This document shows, one piece after another, positions 16,936 to 26,157 of a DNA stretch of 64,000 nucleotides; within the stretch, counting starts at the first letter, position 1, and each line of letters opens with the position of its first letter. The notes under the pieces are model-generated. The model saw nothing but the letters and a program-made list of their open reading frames with translations. It did not search any database and was not told where the DNA came from. This DNA comes from Candidatus Aalborgicola danicus (GTDB lineage Bacteria > Pseudomonadota > Gammaproteobacteria > Burkholderiales > Burkholderiaceae_C), in contig JADJBC010000012.1 of NCBI GenBank assembly GCA_016703945.1, positions 124,001-188,000 of the forward strand, given 5' to 3'. Made by a program: the position numbers and the translations under genes.

Positions 16936-17331
16936 ATGCATCCTAAAACTCCCCTGCGTCGCACCCACTCTCCAGAATTCAAGGCCCGGGTACTGGCTGC
17001 TTGCAGCCAGCCTGGCGCCTCCATTGCCGCCGTTGCTCTGGCGCATGGGATCAACGCCAATGTCGTGCACAAGTGGCTGGCCGGCATTGGCATGAAACGC
17101 TCTGGTCAGCACTTGCCGGCAGCGGCCCCATCGCCCGTTGCACCCGTGCAATTCCTGCCGCTGGGCCTGAGCGCCGACGGCACAGCACATGGTGTTGCAG
17201 CGAATGCTCACGATATCCGTCTGGACCTGGATCTGGGGGCCGTGCAAATCAAACTGAACTGCCCCCGTGGTAGCGCCCCATCGGCTGCGGCATTACTGCA
17301 CGCACTGGCCGAGATGGTGGCTCGCGCATGA
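16936..17331 (+). CDS. tnpA: IS66 accessory protein TnpA
   Basis: 131 residues. The N-terminal helix-turn-helix (RRTHSPEFKARVLAACSQPG then VALAHGINANVVHKWL) is typical of the IS66 TnpA/IS3-like OrfA DNA-binding protein. The frame is intact. It overlaps the tnpB start (ATGA at 17328-17331), the usual IS66 coupling. Confidence 0.85.
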   Translation: MHPKTPLRRTHSPEFKARVLAACSQPGASIAAVALAHGINANVVHKWLAGIGMKRSGQHLPAAAPSPVAPVQFLPLGLSADGTAHGVAANAHDIRLDLDLGAVQIKLNCPRGSAPSAAALLHALAEMVARA

Positions 17332-17646
17332 TCCGTATCGACGCGCTGTGGCTGTGCACGCAATCGCAGGACATGCGTGCCGGCGCCGACCGTTTGCTCA
17401 GCGTGGTGGTCAACACTGTAGGCAAGGCGCAGGCCCATCACGGCTACTTGTTTGCCAACGCCCGGGCCAGTCGCATCAAACTGCTGGTGCATGACGGCTT
17501 TGGTGTGGTGCGCCACCCGACGCTTGCACACCGGCCAGTTTGCCTGGGTGCAACGCCAGGGTGCATTGGCACCTGCACTGCAACTGAGCCGCCAGCAGTT
17601 TGACGCGTTGGTGCTGGGTCTTCCTGGCAGCGACTGGAGGAATTGA
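17328..17646 (+). pseudogene. tnpB: IS66 TnpB (Orf2), frameshifted
   Basis: Begins MIRIDALWLCTQSQDMRAGA and continues to LLVHDGFGVV. The normal continuation WCATRRLHTGQFAWVQRQ.. LSRQQFDALVLGLPGSDW follows one frame over from about 17508, ending at 17646. TnpB is essential for IS66 transposition but its biochemical role is not established. Confidence 0.8.
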
Positions 17647-17750
17647 GCGTCATCAGCCGCACCTGATTGAGGGTGCGTTCTCACGGCAGCGGCGTGTGAT
17701 TTGGTTGACATCGCATTCGCTAATAGTCTGAGCGCTTTGCCTCGGGCATG

Positions 17751-19381
17751 ATGGCGTCCATGTCCAGCAGTTGCGTCCATTCCATTGATCTGACCAGGTC
17801 GGTCCAGAAGTGGTGGCGCTGATCGAGCGGTTAAGGAATAAGGTCGAGGCCCAGGCCCGCGAGATTGCGGTGCGCGATGCCAGGCTGGAGAAGGTCAATT
17901 TCGAACTGGCGCGCCTGAAGCGCTGGAAGTTTGGCGCCAAGACCGAGGCCATGGACGCCCAGCAGCGCGCCCTGTTCCAGGACACCCTGTTCGAAGACGA
18001 AGCCAGTCTGCAGGCACAACTGGCCGCACTGCAAGCTGATATTCCACAGGGCGATGCCAAGGCACCAAAGGCCCCACCGCGCAGGCCACGCCGTCAGGCC
18101 TGCCCGCGCACTTGCGTCGTGTGGAACATCGTCATGATCCCGCCAACACCACCTGTGTCACAGCGGGTTGCGGCCAACCGATGCAACGCATTGGCGAGGA
18201 CATCAGTGAGAAGCTGGATATTGTTCCGGCCGAATTCTTTGTGCATCGTCACGTTTATGGCAAGTGGGTTTGCAAGTGCTGCCAGACGCTGCGCCAGGAG
18301 CCTGCCGAGCCGGATGTCATTGAAGGCGGCATTGCTGCCAGCGGACTGGTGGCACACACGCTGATCAGCCGTTTCGTGGACCACCTGCCTTACTACCGGC
18401 AGGAGCCGATCAATGCCCGCTCGGGCGTGCACACACCGCGCTCGACGCTGGCAACGTGGTCGGGTGCAGGCGGTGCTGCCCTGGAGCCCTTGTACGAAGC
18501 ACTGCGGCGCTTCATCCTGAGCGCCCTGGTGCTGCATGCCGACGAAACACCGGTGCCGCTGCTTGACCCCGGCGCCGGTAAGACCCGCAAGGCCTATGTG
18601 TGGGCCTGGGCGCGCAGTCACCATGATCCGCACCCGGGGGTGATCTACGAGTTTTGCCTGGGGCGTGGATCGCAATACCCGTGGCATTCCTTGGCAGCAA
18701 GGGCCACCGCGGCCAGAGCCGCCGTGGATTGGCACCTTGATCACTGATCAATACGCAGGCTACAACGCGGCACTCGATGCCTCGGTGTACCCGCTGCGCA
18801 AATCGGCGCTGTGCGCGGCGCATGCCCGCAGGCGTTTCGAGGAACTCAGCCGTGGCGGGCCGGGAGCCAGCGCCGTGGCCCTTGAGGCACTGCAGCGCTG
18901 GGCACGTATTTACCACGCAGAGGGAAGCTTCGTGCAGATGAGCGCTGAGCAGCGCCGCCAGTCCCGACAAGTACTGAGCCGGCCGCTTTGGGATGAACTG
19001 GAGGTCTGGCTCAAGCTGCAACGCAGGCGTGTGTTGGACGGCAGCAAGATCGCCGAGGCCATCGATTACAGCCTGGGTGCCTGGACGGCGCTGACGCGGC
19101 GTCTGGACGACGGCGCGGTGGCCATTGACAACAACCACATCGAGCGACAGATCAAACCCTGGAAACTTGGTGCCAAGAACTGGATGTTTGTCGGCAGCGA
19201 ACTGGCCGGCCAGCGCGCGGCCGTGGTGATGAGTCTGGTGCAATCGGCCAAACTCAACGGTCTGGATCCGTGGGCCTATCTGCGCGACGTGCTTGAGCGT
19301 CTGCCAACGCAGCCCAATAGCCGCATCGACGAACTTCTGCCCCACCGCTGGCAGCCCTGGAGGCCAACGACATACGTCTAT
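17751..19381 (+). pseudogene. tnpC: IS66 TnpC transposase, multiply frameshifted
   Basis: The pieces in order are: N-terminal leader from 17751; coiled coil and basic region (VALIERLRNKVEAQAREIAV, ~17810); zinc-binding and DDE core first part (GCGQPMQRIGEDISEKLDIV.., VLHADETPVPLLDPG, ~18112-18660); second part (LITDQYAGYNAAL.., HARRRFEEL, IDNNHIERQIKPWKLGAKNW, ~18735-19350). Frame changes lie near 17790, 18105, 18670-18735 and before the C-terminus. The catalytic D, D and E are all still encoded. Confidence 0.85.
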
Positions 19382-19676
19382 GGAGCTGATCACGCAGGCG
19401 GTTCTGGTGCAGGCCCACCGCGAAATCGACGCCATGAATCCAGCGCAGAAGATCCAGCTGGCTGACGAAATCTTCTTACACCAGCCCAACCTGCTGGCCT
19501 CGATCCTCGTGTTGTCCAACATCGGCGTAAACATGTTGCAGCTGGAGGTGCCACTGCACATCCTGCTGGTAACGTTCCAGGCCATGAAGCGCAGCGGGCA
19601 CACATGGCCCATCGTCCAGGAAGACGTGCAGGAAAAATGCCTGCAGCGGCTAAACCGCGCGCATGCGCTTCAATGA
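19380..19676 (+). CDS. IS66 passenger protein 1 (98 aa)
   Basis: MELITQAVLVQAHREIDAMN, then QLADEIFLHQPNLLASILVL and HILLVTFQAMKRSGHTWPIV. It overlaps the end of the tnpC region and lies inside the IS66 terminal repeats, so it moves with the element. From memory, similar unnamed proteins accompany IS66 copies in Burkholderiales. All-helical by appearance; function unknown. Confidence 0.6.
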   Translation: MELITQAVLVQAHREIDAMNPAQKIQLADEIFLHQPNLLASILVLSNIGVNMLQLEVPLHILLVTFQAMKRSGHTWPIVQEDVQEKCLQRLNRAHALQ

Positions 19677-19884
19677 GGGACTGCCGGCAAAAACTGCCAA
19701 TCGTCTGGTCAAGCAATTCTGCGATGAGCATTCCGAACGCAATTTGCTAGCGTTCGTCTATGGCTATCTCGGCGAGCATGACTTGCTGCGCGTTCGCACC
19801 GACGCCGAGAAGTACTTGCTGCTCGCCGCCCTCAACCTCGTCGAGTGCATCGCGTTTGCTGGGGACCAGACACTGGCGGGGTAA
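19663..19884 (+). CDS. IS66 passenger protein 2 (73 aa)
   Basis: MRFNEGLPAKTANRLVKQFC followed by LAFVYGYLGEHDLLRVRTDA and LVECIAFAGDQ. It overlaps passenger 1 by 14 bp and ends 45 bp before the right terminal repeat. Unrecognised, probably helical. Its position inside the IS is the only functional clue. Confidence 0.5.
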   Translation: MRFNEGLPAKTANRLVKQFCDEHSERNLLAFVYGYLGEHDLLRVRTDAEKYLLLAALNLVECIAFAGDQTLAG

Positions 19885-19937
19885 CGCGAGCGTTGGTGTC
19901 GGGTCAAGATGGGAAGACTGGACGCTCACAAATCAGT

Positions 19938-20266
19938 GCTCAGCGGTCTCGCCTCAATGCGGTTTCGGCGAGAAAAACATCAAGGTCGTTGGCTTTTTCC
20001 AAGAGATTTAGAGAGACGACTCTAGGTTGCTAAACACCAAAAATCTCGATTCTTGAGGACGTCGACCGTGCTGCTCAGTTGAGCCAAAGGTGCTCTGGTA
20101 AACGAAAAAATATAGGACTCGAATTTGCGTTCTTAATTCCCATTGCCCCAAACACACGAGCCAAAGTGCGATGGCGAATTCGATACCCCTAGCTTGACCT
20201 ACCCCTTGATGTCTTGCCGTGTGGCATGCCTTGAAATCCTAAGAAAACAACTCCACAATTGACACC
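19938..20266. other. Intergenic, upstream of the primase operon
   Basis: AT-richer stretch with no gene. It presumably holds the promoter for the genes from 20267 onward, and its left end holds the displaced tail of the frame cut by IS66. Confidence 0.4.
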
Positions 20267-20650
20267 ATGAACACGCCAATCACACTCCATTCAGCTGAAC
20301 GAAGCGGCGTTCTAGTCATGGTTTCACCGACCGTGCAAAACTGGAACATGACACACGAGGTCATGTTGCAGTCAAACCCAGATGGGAGCAGTGCTTGCGG
20401 TGCAACGCCCAAGCGCTACGTCATGCAGTCTGATCCCAGACTGCATGGATGGAAGATACCGGCTAACCCCGGAGACTTCCACCCCTTCCTGGAACGTTTG
20501 CCGTGGTCACAAATAAAAATGCACAACTTGCCGAGTCGGTCACCTCGACTGACTCAACTACCAAACAGGTTGCCCCTGCCCGCTGCCCTAATTCCGCAGA
20601 TTGGGAAGGGCGACCGGGTTGAAATTGGCTACATCTTCCGCCCAGAGTAA
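20267..20650 (+). CDS. Hypothetical protein upstream of primase (127 aa)
   Basis: MNTPITLHSAERSGVLVMVS, then NMTHEVMLQSNPDGSSACG and a C-terminus GKGDRVEIGYIFRPE that looks like a beta-rich strand end. It ends 5 bp before the primase gene, so it is probably co-transcribed and may be a replication accessory. No family recognised. Confidence 0.55.
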   Translation: MNTPITLHSAERSGVLVMVSPTVQNWNMTHEVMLQSNPDGSSACGATPKRYVMQSDPRLHGWKIPANPGDFHPFLERLPWSQIKMHNLPSRSPRLTQLPNRLPLPAALIPQIGKGDRVEIGYIFRPE

Positions 20651-20655
20651 ACACC

Positions 20656-22099
20656 GTGCCTGAACAAGAAACAGTGGCACCCAAAATTCCCCACCGTTAT
20701 GGCTTGACGCACACATCAAACTCCGATAACGAGTGCGCTTCCGAGCTTGACCGCAACCACGTCATCACGGTTGTGCAGACAAAGAAGCCACTGGGCAAGC
20801 GGTTCCACAAGAACCCAGATGGAACGGTCAGTAAAGAGTCCATCATCAAAATGGGCGTTGGCACGGCAGTGATGTACCACGTGTCAACGCCCGAGTCATT
20901 AAAGACGCTGCTCGAAAAGGTGGGCAATGATCCCCGCGCCGCCATCATCAACTCTTCGTTTGAGGGCATCGAGATTGGCGAGACCTTCTATATCGGAACA
21001 GCGCGTGCCATCGAGCGTATGACCGGCATTCCAAAGAGCGACCGTGCACGTCAAAAGGGTGTTCACAACATTGTCCAAAACGGCAAGACCTATAAGGTCA
21101 TAGGCCGCTTCAAGGAAAACGTCCGCCCCTCGTCATGGCAGTTACTGGACAGGGACAACGATGCCCACACGCCGGAACAGTTTTCCAAGATGTCACCCAT
21201 GGCATGGCTGAAAGCGGTCCTGAGGCTGATTCCTGGCGCTACTGAAGTTACCTATTGCCATGCACCGTCCACATCGTCACGCGTTCTATTGGATGGCGTG
21301 CCGGTGGGTGGCGACAACGGGCACTTCGGGGTTCAGTTCTCGGATGCTGCTGATGTAGAGCGCTTTCGCACGGCTGTTCTTGTCAGCGCTGTCGAGAATG
21401 GCATGTCTTGGCGCAAACCTCGCCATAGCCGAACCGATCCCGATACCGTCATTGGCTACAGTCTGACAACGCTCATTGATACCAGTGTGTTGACACCGGG
21501 GCGGTTGGTATTCGTGGGCAAACCTGTAGTAGGTTCAGGCCTGACCGTGGCTGCTTTGGTGGTCACTATCCACCGCAGCGAGAGTACACCACGGCTTGAC
21601 ACGACCAAACTGGTCTTGCCTTCGGGTGATCGCATTCGGGAAGTGACACGCAATGCTGGCGTGGAAATGTCGGTTCAGGGTAGTGCGTCCGGGCTGAAGG
21701 TGACATCCAGTGATCTCACTCTGGATACAGATCGAGACTGCAGACGGCAATGTCACTACGGTTCGTGCACTGTTGGAGCGTGGTGAAACCGGCAAGTTGC
21801 GCTGTCAAACTCCGTTTCGGGCATCCACAAGCTATGCGGCCTTCTACAGCACCAACCCGGATGGCAAACCCTTTGTTTATGACAGTGGCACCAGCACCAC
21901 GCATTGGCTGAATGAGGCGGAAGCGCGCAAAGTTGAGTTGTTGTCGGCAACTGGCATGGTCAGGCGCATGCTGGTGCAGGCAAAGACAGACTGCGGCGCT
22001 CCGTTCGAGCCCGACGCCATGGAAGCGTTGGTAACCATCGATAAGCGCGAGCCTGCTGAATACCGCCGAATCCGCGCGGACCTCAAAAAAGGCCAATAG
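20656..22099 (+). pseudogene. AEP-type primase/polymerase, frameshifted
   Basis: The first frame (20656-21786) contains SWQLLDRDNDAHTPE, matching the DxD motif of archaeo-eukaryotic primases, followed by HAPSTSSRVLLDG (second motif) and GYSLTTLIDTSVLTPGRLVF, a sequence typical of phage and element replication primases. At about 21735 the frame is lost; IETADGNVTTVRALLERGE.. to ADLKKGQ (to 22099) continues one frame over and should be the C-terminus. The intact protein would be about 480 residues. With the adjacent SF3 helicase it forms the element's replication module. The frameshift may be real or a sequence error. Confidence 0.68.
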
Positions 22100-22130
22100 G
22101 GATATCTCGGTACCCAGTGTCGAGCAGGCG

Positions 22131-23477
22131 ATGAAGGCCCAGATAGCAAAGACAGCAGCGGCACAAACCCATCACGGATACGCGATGGACATCCTGGAGC
22201 GTTTGACAGTCGATGGCTTTGCACCGGTGGCCTATGAGGGCACGCTGTACGTCGTGGATTCGACAACTGGCATGTGGATCAAGTATTCCACGGATGCCCT
22301 GGCAAGGCTGGTAGCCAATACCCACGATGGCAAATACGCATGTGAGCGCAAGTCCGACTACATCGGCATAGCGCAGCACATCGTTAGTCTCGCCACCAAC
22401 GAGTCATTTTTCAAGGATGTGCCGATAGGGCTCGCCTGTCCAGGGGGCTTCTACCAAGTCAAGGACAACGCCATTGAGGTGGTGCCCCTCACCGCCCATC
22501 ACCGCCAACGTGTTATGTTGAATGTGACGCCGCGCAAGATGGCGATTCCCACGTTCACGGGCTTCCTGCACGAGACCTTTGAGTCCGGCGACCCGCAGGA
22601 TGAAGTGGAACAGGTCAGGCTCTTGCAGGAGATGGACGGGACCATCATGTTGGGAATTGCGTACCGCTACCAAAAGGCATTTCTGAAATACGAGCCCTTT
22701 GGTCGTGCCGGTAAGGGCGTCAACACAAAGATTACGTGCGCGCTGGTGCCATCCGAGTTTGTGACTGCGGTCTCGCCCTTTGTCTGGGACCGAGAATATT
22801 ACATCGCGTCATTGGCCGGGGCACGTTTGAATGTGGTGGGCGAATTGCCTGACGGCGACGCGATTCCAGCGGCTGCCTTCAAGACCGTACTGGGCGGCGA
22901 CATGCTTACTGGTAGGCATCCAACCCATCGCCCCATTTCGTTTACGAATGAGGCTGGGCACCTGTTCTGCAGCAATCACCTGATCTATACCAAGGACCAT
23001 GGGGAAGCGTTCTTTGCGCGTTGGAGGATTCTCTATTTCCCCAACAGCCGCTTGGTATCAGGATTGCCACAAGACGCCGGATTGGCCGACCGCATCATTG
23101 CACAGGAACTCCCCGGTATCGCCCACTGGGCGCTGGAGGGTGCGCTGCGTGTGATTCGCAACGGTGGGTATTCCAGTTCAGTAGTGCATGACCGTCTGAT
23201 GGCGCAGTGGCGGCGCAGCACCAACTCGCTGGAGGAGTTTATTTCTGAATGTTGCCTGACCGGCGACAACGGGTACTCGCTATTACGTTCTGCTTTTTAC
23301 AAGAATTACACCGCCTGGTGCGAGGAAACGGGTCGTAAGCCGTTTGCCAAAGGCCGGGTGAAAGACTTGCTGGAGCACAACATCGGCTTGGGTATCTCAT
23401 GGGCAAAAGTGGAAGGCTACGAAACCTTCCGTGGCATCCAGATGCGTCCTGATATGGACGCGTTCACGGTGGCGTAA
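22131..23477 (+). CDS. SF3-type replicative helicase (D5/P4-like)
   Basis: 448 residues. A P-loop of the NGKGV type is present (FGRAGKGVNTKIT, ~190-202). It is followed by RLNVVGELPDGD (Walker B-like), FKTVLGGDMLTGRHPTHR and HLFCSNHL (sensor), the conserved order of D5/P4-type superfamily 3 helicases. The C-terminus (LEEFISECC.., FYKNYTAWCEETGRKPFAKG) is the usual winged-helix primase-associated end. It likely unwinds the element's origin together with the upstream primase. The frame is intact and lies 31 bp after the primase end. Confidence 0.8.
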   Translation: MKAQIAKTAAAQTHHGYAMDILERLTVDGFAPVAYEGTLYVVDSTTGMWIKYSTDALARLVANTHDGKYACERKSDYIGIAQHIVSLATNESFFKDVPIGLACPGGFYQVKDNAIEVVPLTAHHRQRVMLNVTPRKMAIPTFTGFLHETFESGDPQDEVEQVRLLQEMDGTIMLGIAYRYQKAFLKYEPFGRAGKGVNTKITCALVPSEFVTAVSPFVWDREYYIASLAGARLNVVGELPDGDAIPAAAFKTVLGGDMLTGRHPTHRPISFTNEAGHLFCSNHLIYTKDHGEAFFARWRILYFPNSRLVSGLPQDAGLADRIIAQELPGIAHWALEGALRVIRNGGYSSSVVHDRLMAQWRRSTNSLEEFISECCLTGDNGYSLLRSAFYKNYTAWCEETGRKPFAKGRVKDLLEHNIGLGISWAKVEGYETFRGIQMRPDMDAFTVA

Positions 23478-23519
23478 CGCCAAGCCGTACCGCCTTCATT
23501 GCAATTGCAATGCCAATTT

Positions 23520-23585
23520 GCTAGATATCAACTAGCCGTTAGGACCTCCAAGGAGGTCATCGGGAACTACTGATTGCGTTCCCGA
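23520..23585. repeat. Array of three tandem hairpins
   Basis: Three back-to-back perfect inverted repeats: GCTAG/CTAGC (23520-23536), GACCTCC-AA-GGAGGTC (23543-23558, nearly no loop) and TCGGGAAC/GTTCCCGA (23560-23585, 8-bp stem, 10-nt loop). They lie between the helicase gene and the first small paralogue. There is no T tract, so a simple terminator is unlikely; an origin, iteron-like site or RNA element is possible. Confidence 0.5.
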
Positions 23586-23619
23586 CCGATTGCAAAAGTC
23601 ATTAACTGTAGAGGTATTT

Positions 23620-23976
23620 ATGAAGCTAAATCTACCGAAGTCCGCTAACGGCGGCAAGCTGGCAGAAGTCAAAGACAGTGGCGCCAAGTCTGTTCTTAAC
23701 GTGACTCTATCAAACAGTGATTCTGTGCCTGCGCCGCTTTACGACGAAGTCAAAGCGCTGATCAATCAGAACTCTTCTGAGTTCGGATACTTCAAAGTGC
23801 TTGTGCCCGAAGACCTGATCGGAATTGAACGATGGTCTGAATACAGTGACGGCGAAAAGCGTGCCGCCGAAGCTTGTGTGGAGCATCTTTACCAAACTGG
23901 CCAATTGCCCAGCCCATTGCGAGACTTTGGACTCGAAATCCGAAAGAGCTATGTGCTGCGGCACAACGGTGTGTGA
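23620..23976 (+). CDS. Small island protein, paralogue 1 of 3
   Basis: 118 residues from ATG at 23620 (TAGAGG upstream). It has LYDEVKALINQNSSEFGYFK, then WSEYSDGEKRAAEACVEHLY and QTGQLPSPLRD. The ending pattern A-x-C-V-x2-L-x3-G-x-[LV]-P recurs in the next two genes at the same relative place, so the three look like diverged copies. Function unknown; the position just ahead of the integrase suggests excision control or regulation. Confidence 0.6.
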   Translation: MKLNLPKSANGGKLAEVKDSGAKSVLNVTLSNSDSVPAPLYDEVKALINQNSSEFGYFKVLVPEDLIGIERWSEYSDGEKRAAEACVEHLYQTGQLPSPLRDFGLEIRKSYVLRHNGV

Positions 23977-24152
23977 TCGAAAGAACAGTAACTTCATTTC
24001 GATCAGCAAGTTGAAAGGATGCTTAACCCAACCGCCCTAATACAAAGTGGCGCGCCCAAAGTGGGCAGGTATTTCGTACGTATAGCGCGGCCGGTTGCAT
24101 GGTGCATGCCGGTCGCAATCAACACTAGAAACTAAACAGAAAGAACTTAAAA

Positions 24153-24500
24153 ATGTCCAATATTTTTCCTTATGCAGACGTTGACACCGGCTCAATAGCT
24201 GCACTCATCCAAGTCGCGCCTCAACTCGCGAGCACCACCACTCCACCTAATGGCCTCGGGTTCTCCTTGGTCAAAGACGTTTTGGTATCGAACACATTCT
24301 TGAATACGGTTGAGAGCGAACTTGGCCACCATTTGCGGCTGAATTGCTTCGCGGTCACTCGTGTTTCAGACCTATTTACCCAAACCTTCTTGGACTCGCT
24401 AACTCCGTTGGAGTTGGAAGTTCTGGGCGCATGTGTCTTGATGCTGATTAAAAAGGGCAGTGTGCCAATCAGTTTGATCGACACGGAGAAGGCCGCTTAA
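24153..24500 (+). CDS. Small island protein, paralogue 2 of 3
   Basis: 115 residues. It ends LTPLELEVLGACVLMLIKKG then SVPISLIDTEKAA, carrying the same C-terminal motif (GACV-x2-L-x3-G-x-VP) as its neighbours. The N-terminal part is divergent. The region before it (24010-24152) holds two short hairpins, GCCCA/TGGGC and CCGG..CCGG, and may carry its promoter. Confidence 0.6.
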   Translation: MSNIFPYADVDTGSIAALIQVAPQLASTTTPPNGLGFSLVKDVLVSNTFLNTVESELGHHLRLNCFAVTRVSDLFTQTFLDSLTPLELEVLGACVLMLIKKGSVPISLIDTEKAA

Positions 24501-24573
24501 CCCCTGAAATTGACCTATCGGGGCGACTGCACTGCAACTGTTGGCGCAGTCGTCCCACAACCAACTTCAAATC

Positions 24574-24873
24574 ATGACCAATTCATCTTTCACAAAACCC
24601 GAGCCTGTCGTTCTGCACGATGGCACTTCCGTGTCCCCCGCTTTTTATAGCCGAGTCAAGGATGCCATTCTCGCGGGCATTCCGATGATGCGCCCGGGTG
24701 TTCGTCTCAGCCTCCGAAAAATCTGTGGCGGCCCACGTTGGAGGACCTTTGACATCAGCGAGGTGGCCATTGCCGGACTGTGTGGTGTAACCATCGCGCG
24801 GCGCGGCGAAGTACCGCTTGATGTCCTGAACGAAAAGGATGCCCGTAACGCGAGGTTGTACCAACTGAGGTAA
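24574..24873 (+). CDS. Small island protein, paralogue 3 of 3
   Basis: 99 residues from ATG at 24574 (MTNSSFTKPEPVVLHDGTSV); the frame extends to 24541. It has FYSRVKDAILAG (compare LYDEVKALINQN in copy 1) and ISEVAIAGLCGVTIARRGEV followed by PLDVLNEKDARN, matching the shared motif. It ends 76 bp before the integrase gene. Function unknown. Confidence 0.58.
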   Translation: MTNSSFTKPEPVVLHDGTSVSPAFYSRVKDAILAGIPMMRPGVRLSLRKICGGPRWRTFDISEVAIAGLCGVTIARRGEVPLDVLNEKDARNARLYQLR

Positions 24874-24949
24874 CTAACCCGAACGGCAGTCGCGGCTCCA
24901 TCCGTGAGTCTCGATTGCCTTCTATTGCATCAACATTTTGGAGAGCTAA

Positions 24950-26157
24950 ATGATTATTGAAATTACGCAGGCGATCATTGATCAGTATCTGCGAGACCCG
25001 CCACTCAAACGATTAGAAATTTGCGATACCATCGTTCGTCGCTTCATTGCGTCGTTTAACGCCAATGGAAAAGGACCGGCAACGTGGTATTACCGCTTCG
25101 ACGGTCCCGATGGAAAAACGGCCTATGAACGACTTGGCACCACTGACACATTGAAAGTTCAGCCTGCTCGACTGCAGGCCATGATGGCGCGAGAGCGAAT
25201 TGCCAAGGGCGAGTTTCCAGCCGACAAATCCGGGGACTTGGCAAAAAAGCCCAAGGCCGAAGAGCTGACTTTTGCCAAATTTTTCGAGGCACATTACTAC
25301 CCGTTTGTGGTGCCAAGAAAACGATCACATATCCGAGACAAACAGCTTGCCGTACGAGTTATCAAGGCGATGGGCAACACAAAGTTGTCAGAAATCTCTC
25401 GCCTGACGCTGTCCAATTTTCATAGGTCACTGCTTGAGGAAGATAAGCTGGCCCCAAGTCATTGCGACGGACACATACGCTTCATAAAGCACGCCCTCCA
25501 ATTGGCGGTGGACTGGTCCATGCTGGAGAAAAACGTGGCATCCCGGTTCCCTCTGTTCAATGTCGACAATCGATCTAACGACTTTCTCACTGAGGCAGAG
25601 CTGCAGCGATTTGTGCAAACTGTTCAAGCCAGCGAAAACAAAGTTATATCTAACCTGATTATGTATATGCTTGCCACTGGTATGCGCCTTACTGAAGCAA
25701 TGACCCTTCGCTACAGCGAGGTGAATTTGGAGACGCGGACAATAAGCATCCCCGCCCGCAAGAGCAAGAGCCGCAGACTGAAGACAATACCGATTTCGGA
25801 CGTCGCGGTTCAGGCCATTCAGAGTCAAAGCGCTCGCAGGGGCGATTCTGAATTTGTCTGGGTGAATCCAAAGACAGGTGACAGGTACAAAAACATCAAT
25901 AAGGCCTTTGATGTGCTGCGCAAGAAAGCAAACCTGCCAACTTTCAAGATTCATGGACTCCGAGAGCGTTCGCGTCCAATTTGGCGAACCAATCAGTGCC
26001 CATAAATCTTATACAAGCCCTGTTGACTCATGCAAGTCCCGTCACTACGTCGCTCTACATAAGAGTGGAGCCAAGCAACCTTCTTGCGGCCAGTCAAAAG
26101 GCAAGTTCGGTACTGCAGACGGCGATGGCGCTGTCACCAGCAGCAACTCCGGTGTAG
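24950..26157 (+). pseudogene. int: Tyrosine-recombinase integrase, frameshifted before the nucleophile
   Basis: The frame from 24950 has an arm-type N-terminal DUF4102-like start, a SAM-like core-binding domain (FAKFFEAHYYPFVVPRKRSH) and a catalytic domain with Arg (ATGMRLTEAMTLR), Lys (RKSKSRRLKTIP) and HGLRE. It then ends early at 26005. One frame over, FASNLANQSVPINLIQALLT then HASPVTTSLYIRVEPSNLL runs to TAG 26155-26157, the normal ending with nucleophile Tyr (SLYIRV). A single-base change at ~25965 therefore separates His/Arg from Tyr. This is the probable integrase of the tRNA-Lys island. Confidence 0.85.

Larger units (their letters stand above)
16858..19929 (+). mobile_element. IS66-family element (3072 bp) with passenger genes
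   Basis: Terminal inverted repeats: GTGAGCGTCCAGTC(C)TCCC at 16858 and GGGAAGACTGGACGCTCAC ending 19929. An 8-bp target duplication AAATCAGT lies at 16850-16857 and 19930-19937, the length expected for IS66. It contains tnpA, tnpB and tnpC in the usual order, followed by two small passenger genes inside the repeats. tnpB and tnpC carry several frameshifts, so the copy appears dead although its boundaries are fresh. Confidence 0.92.
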
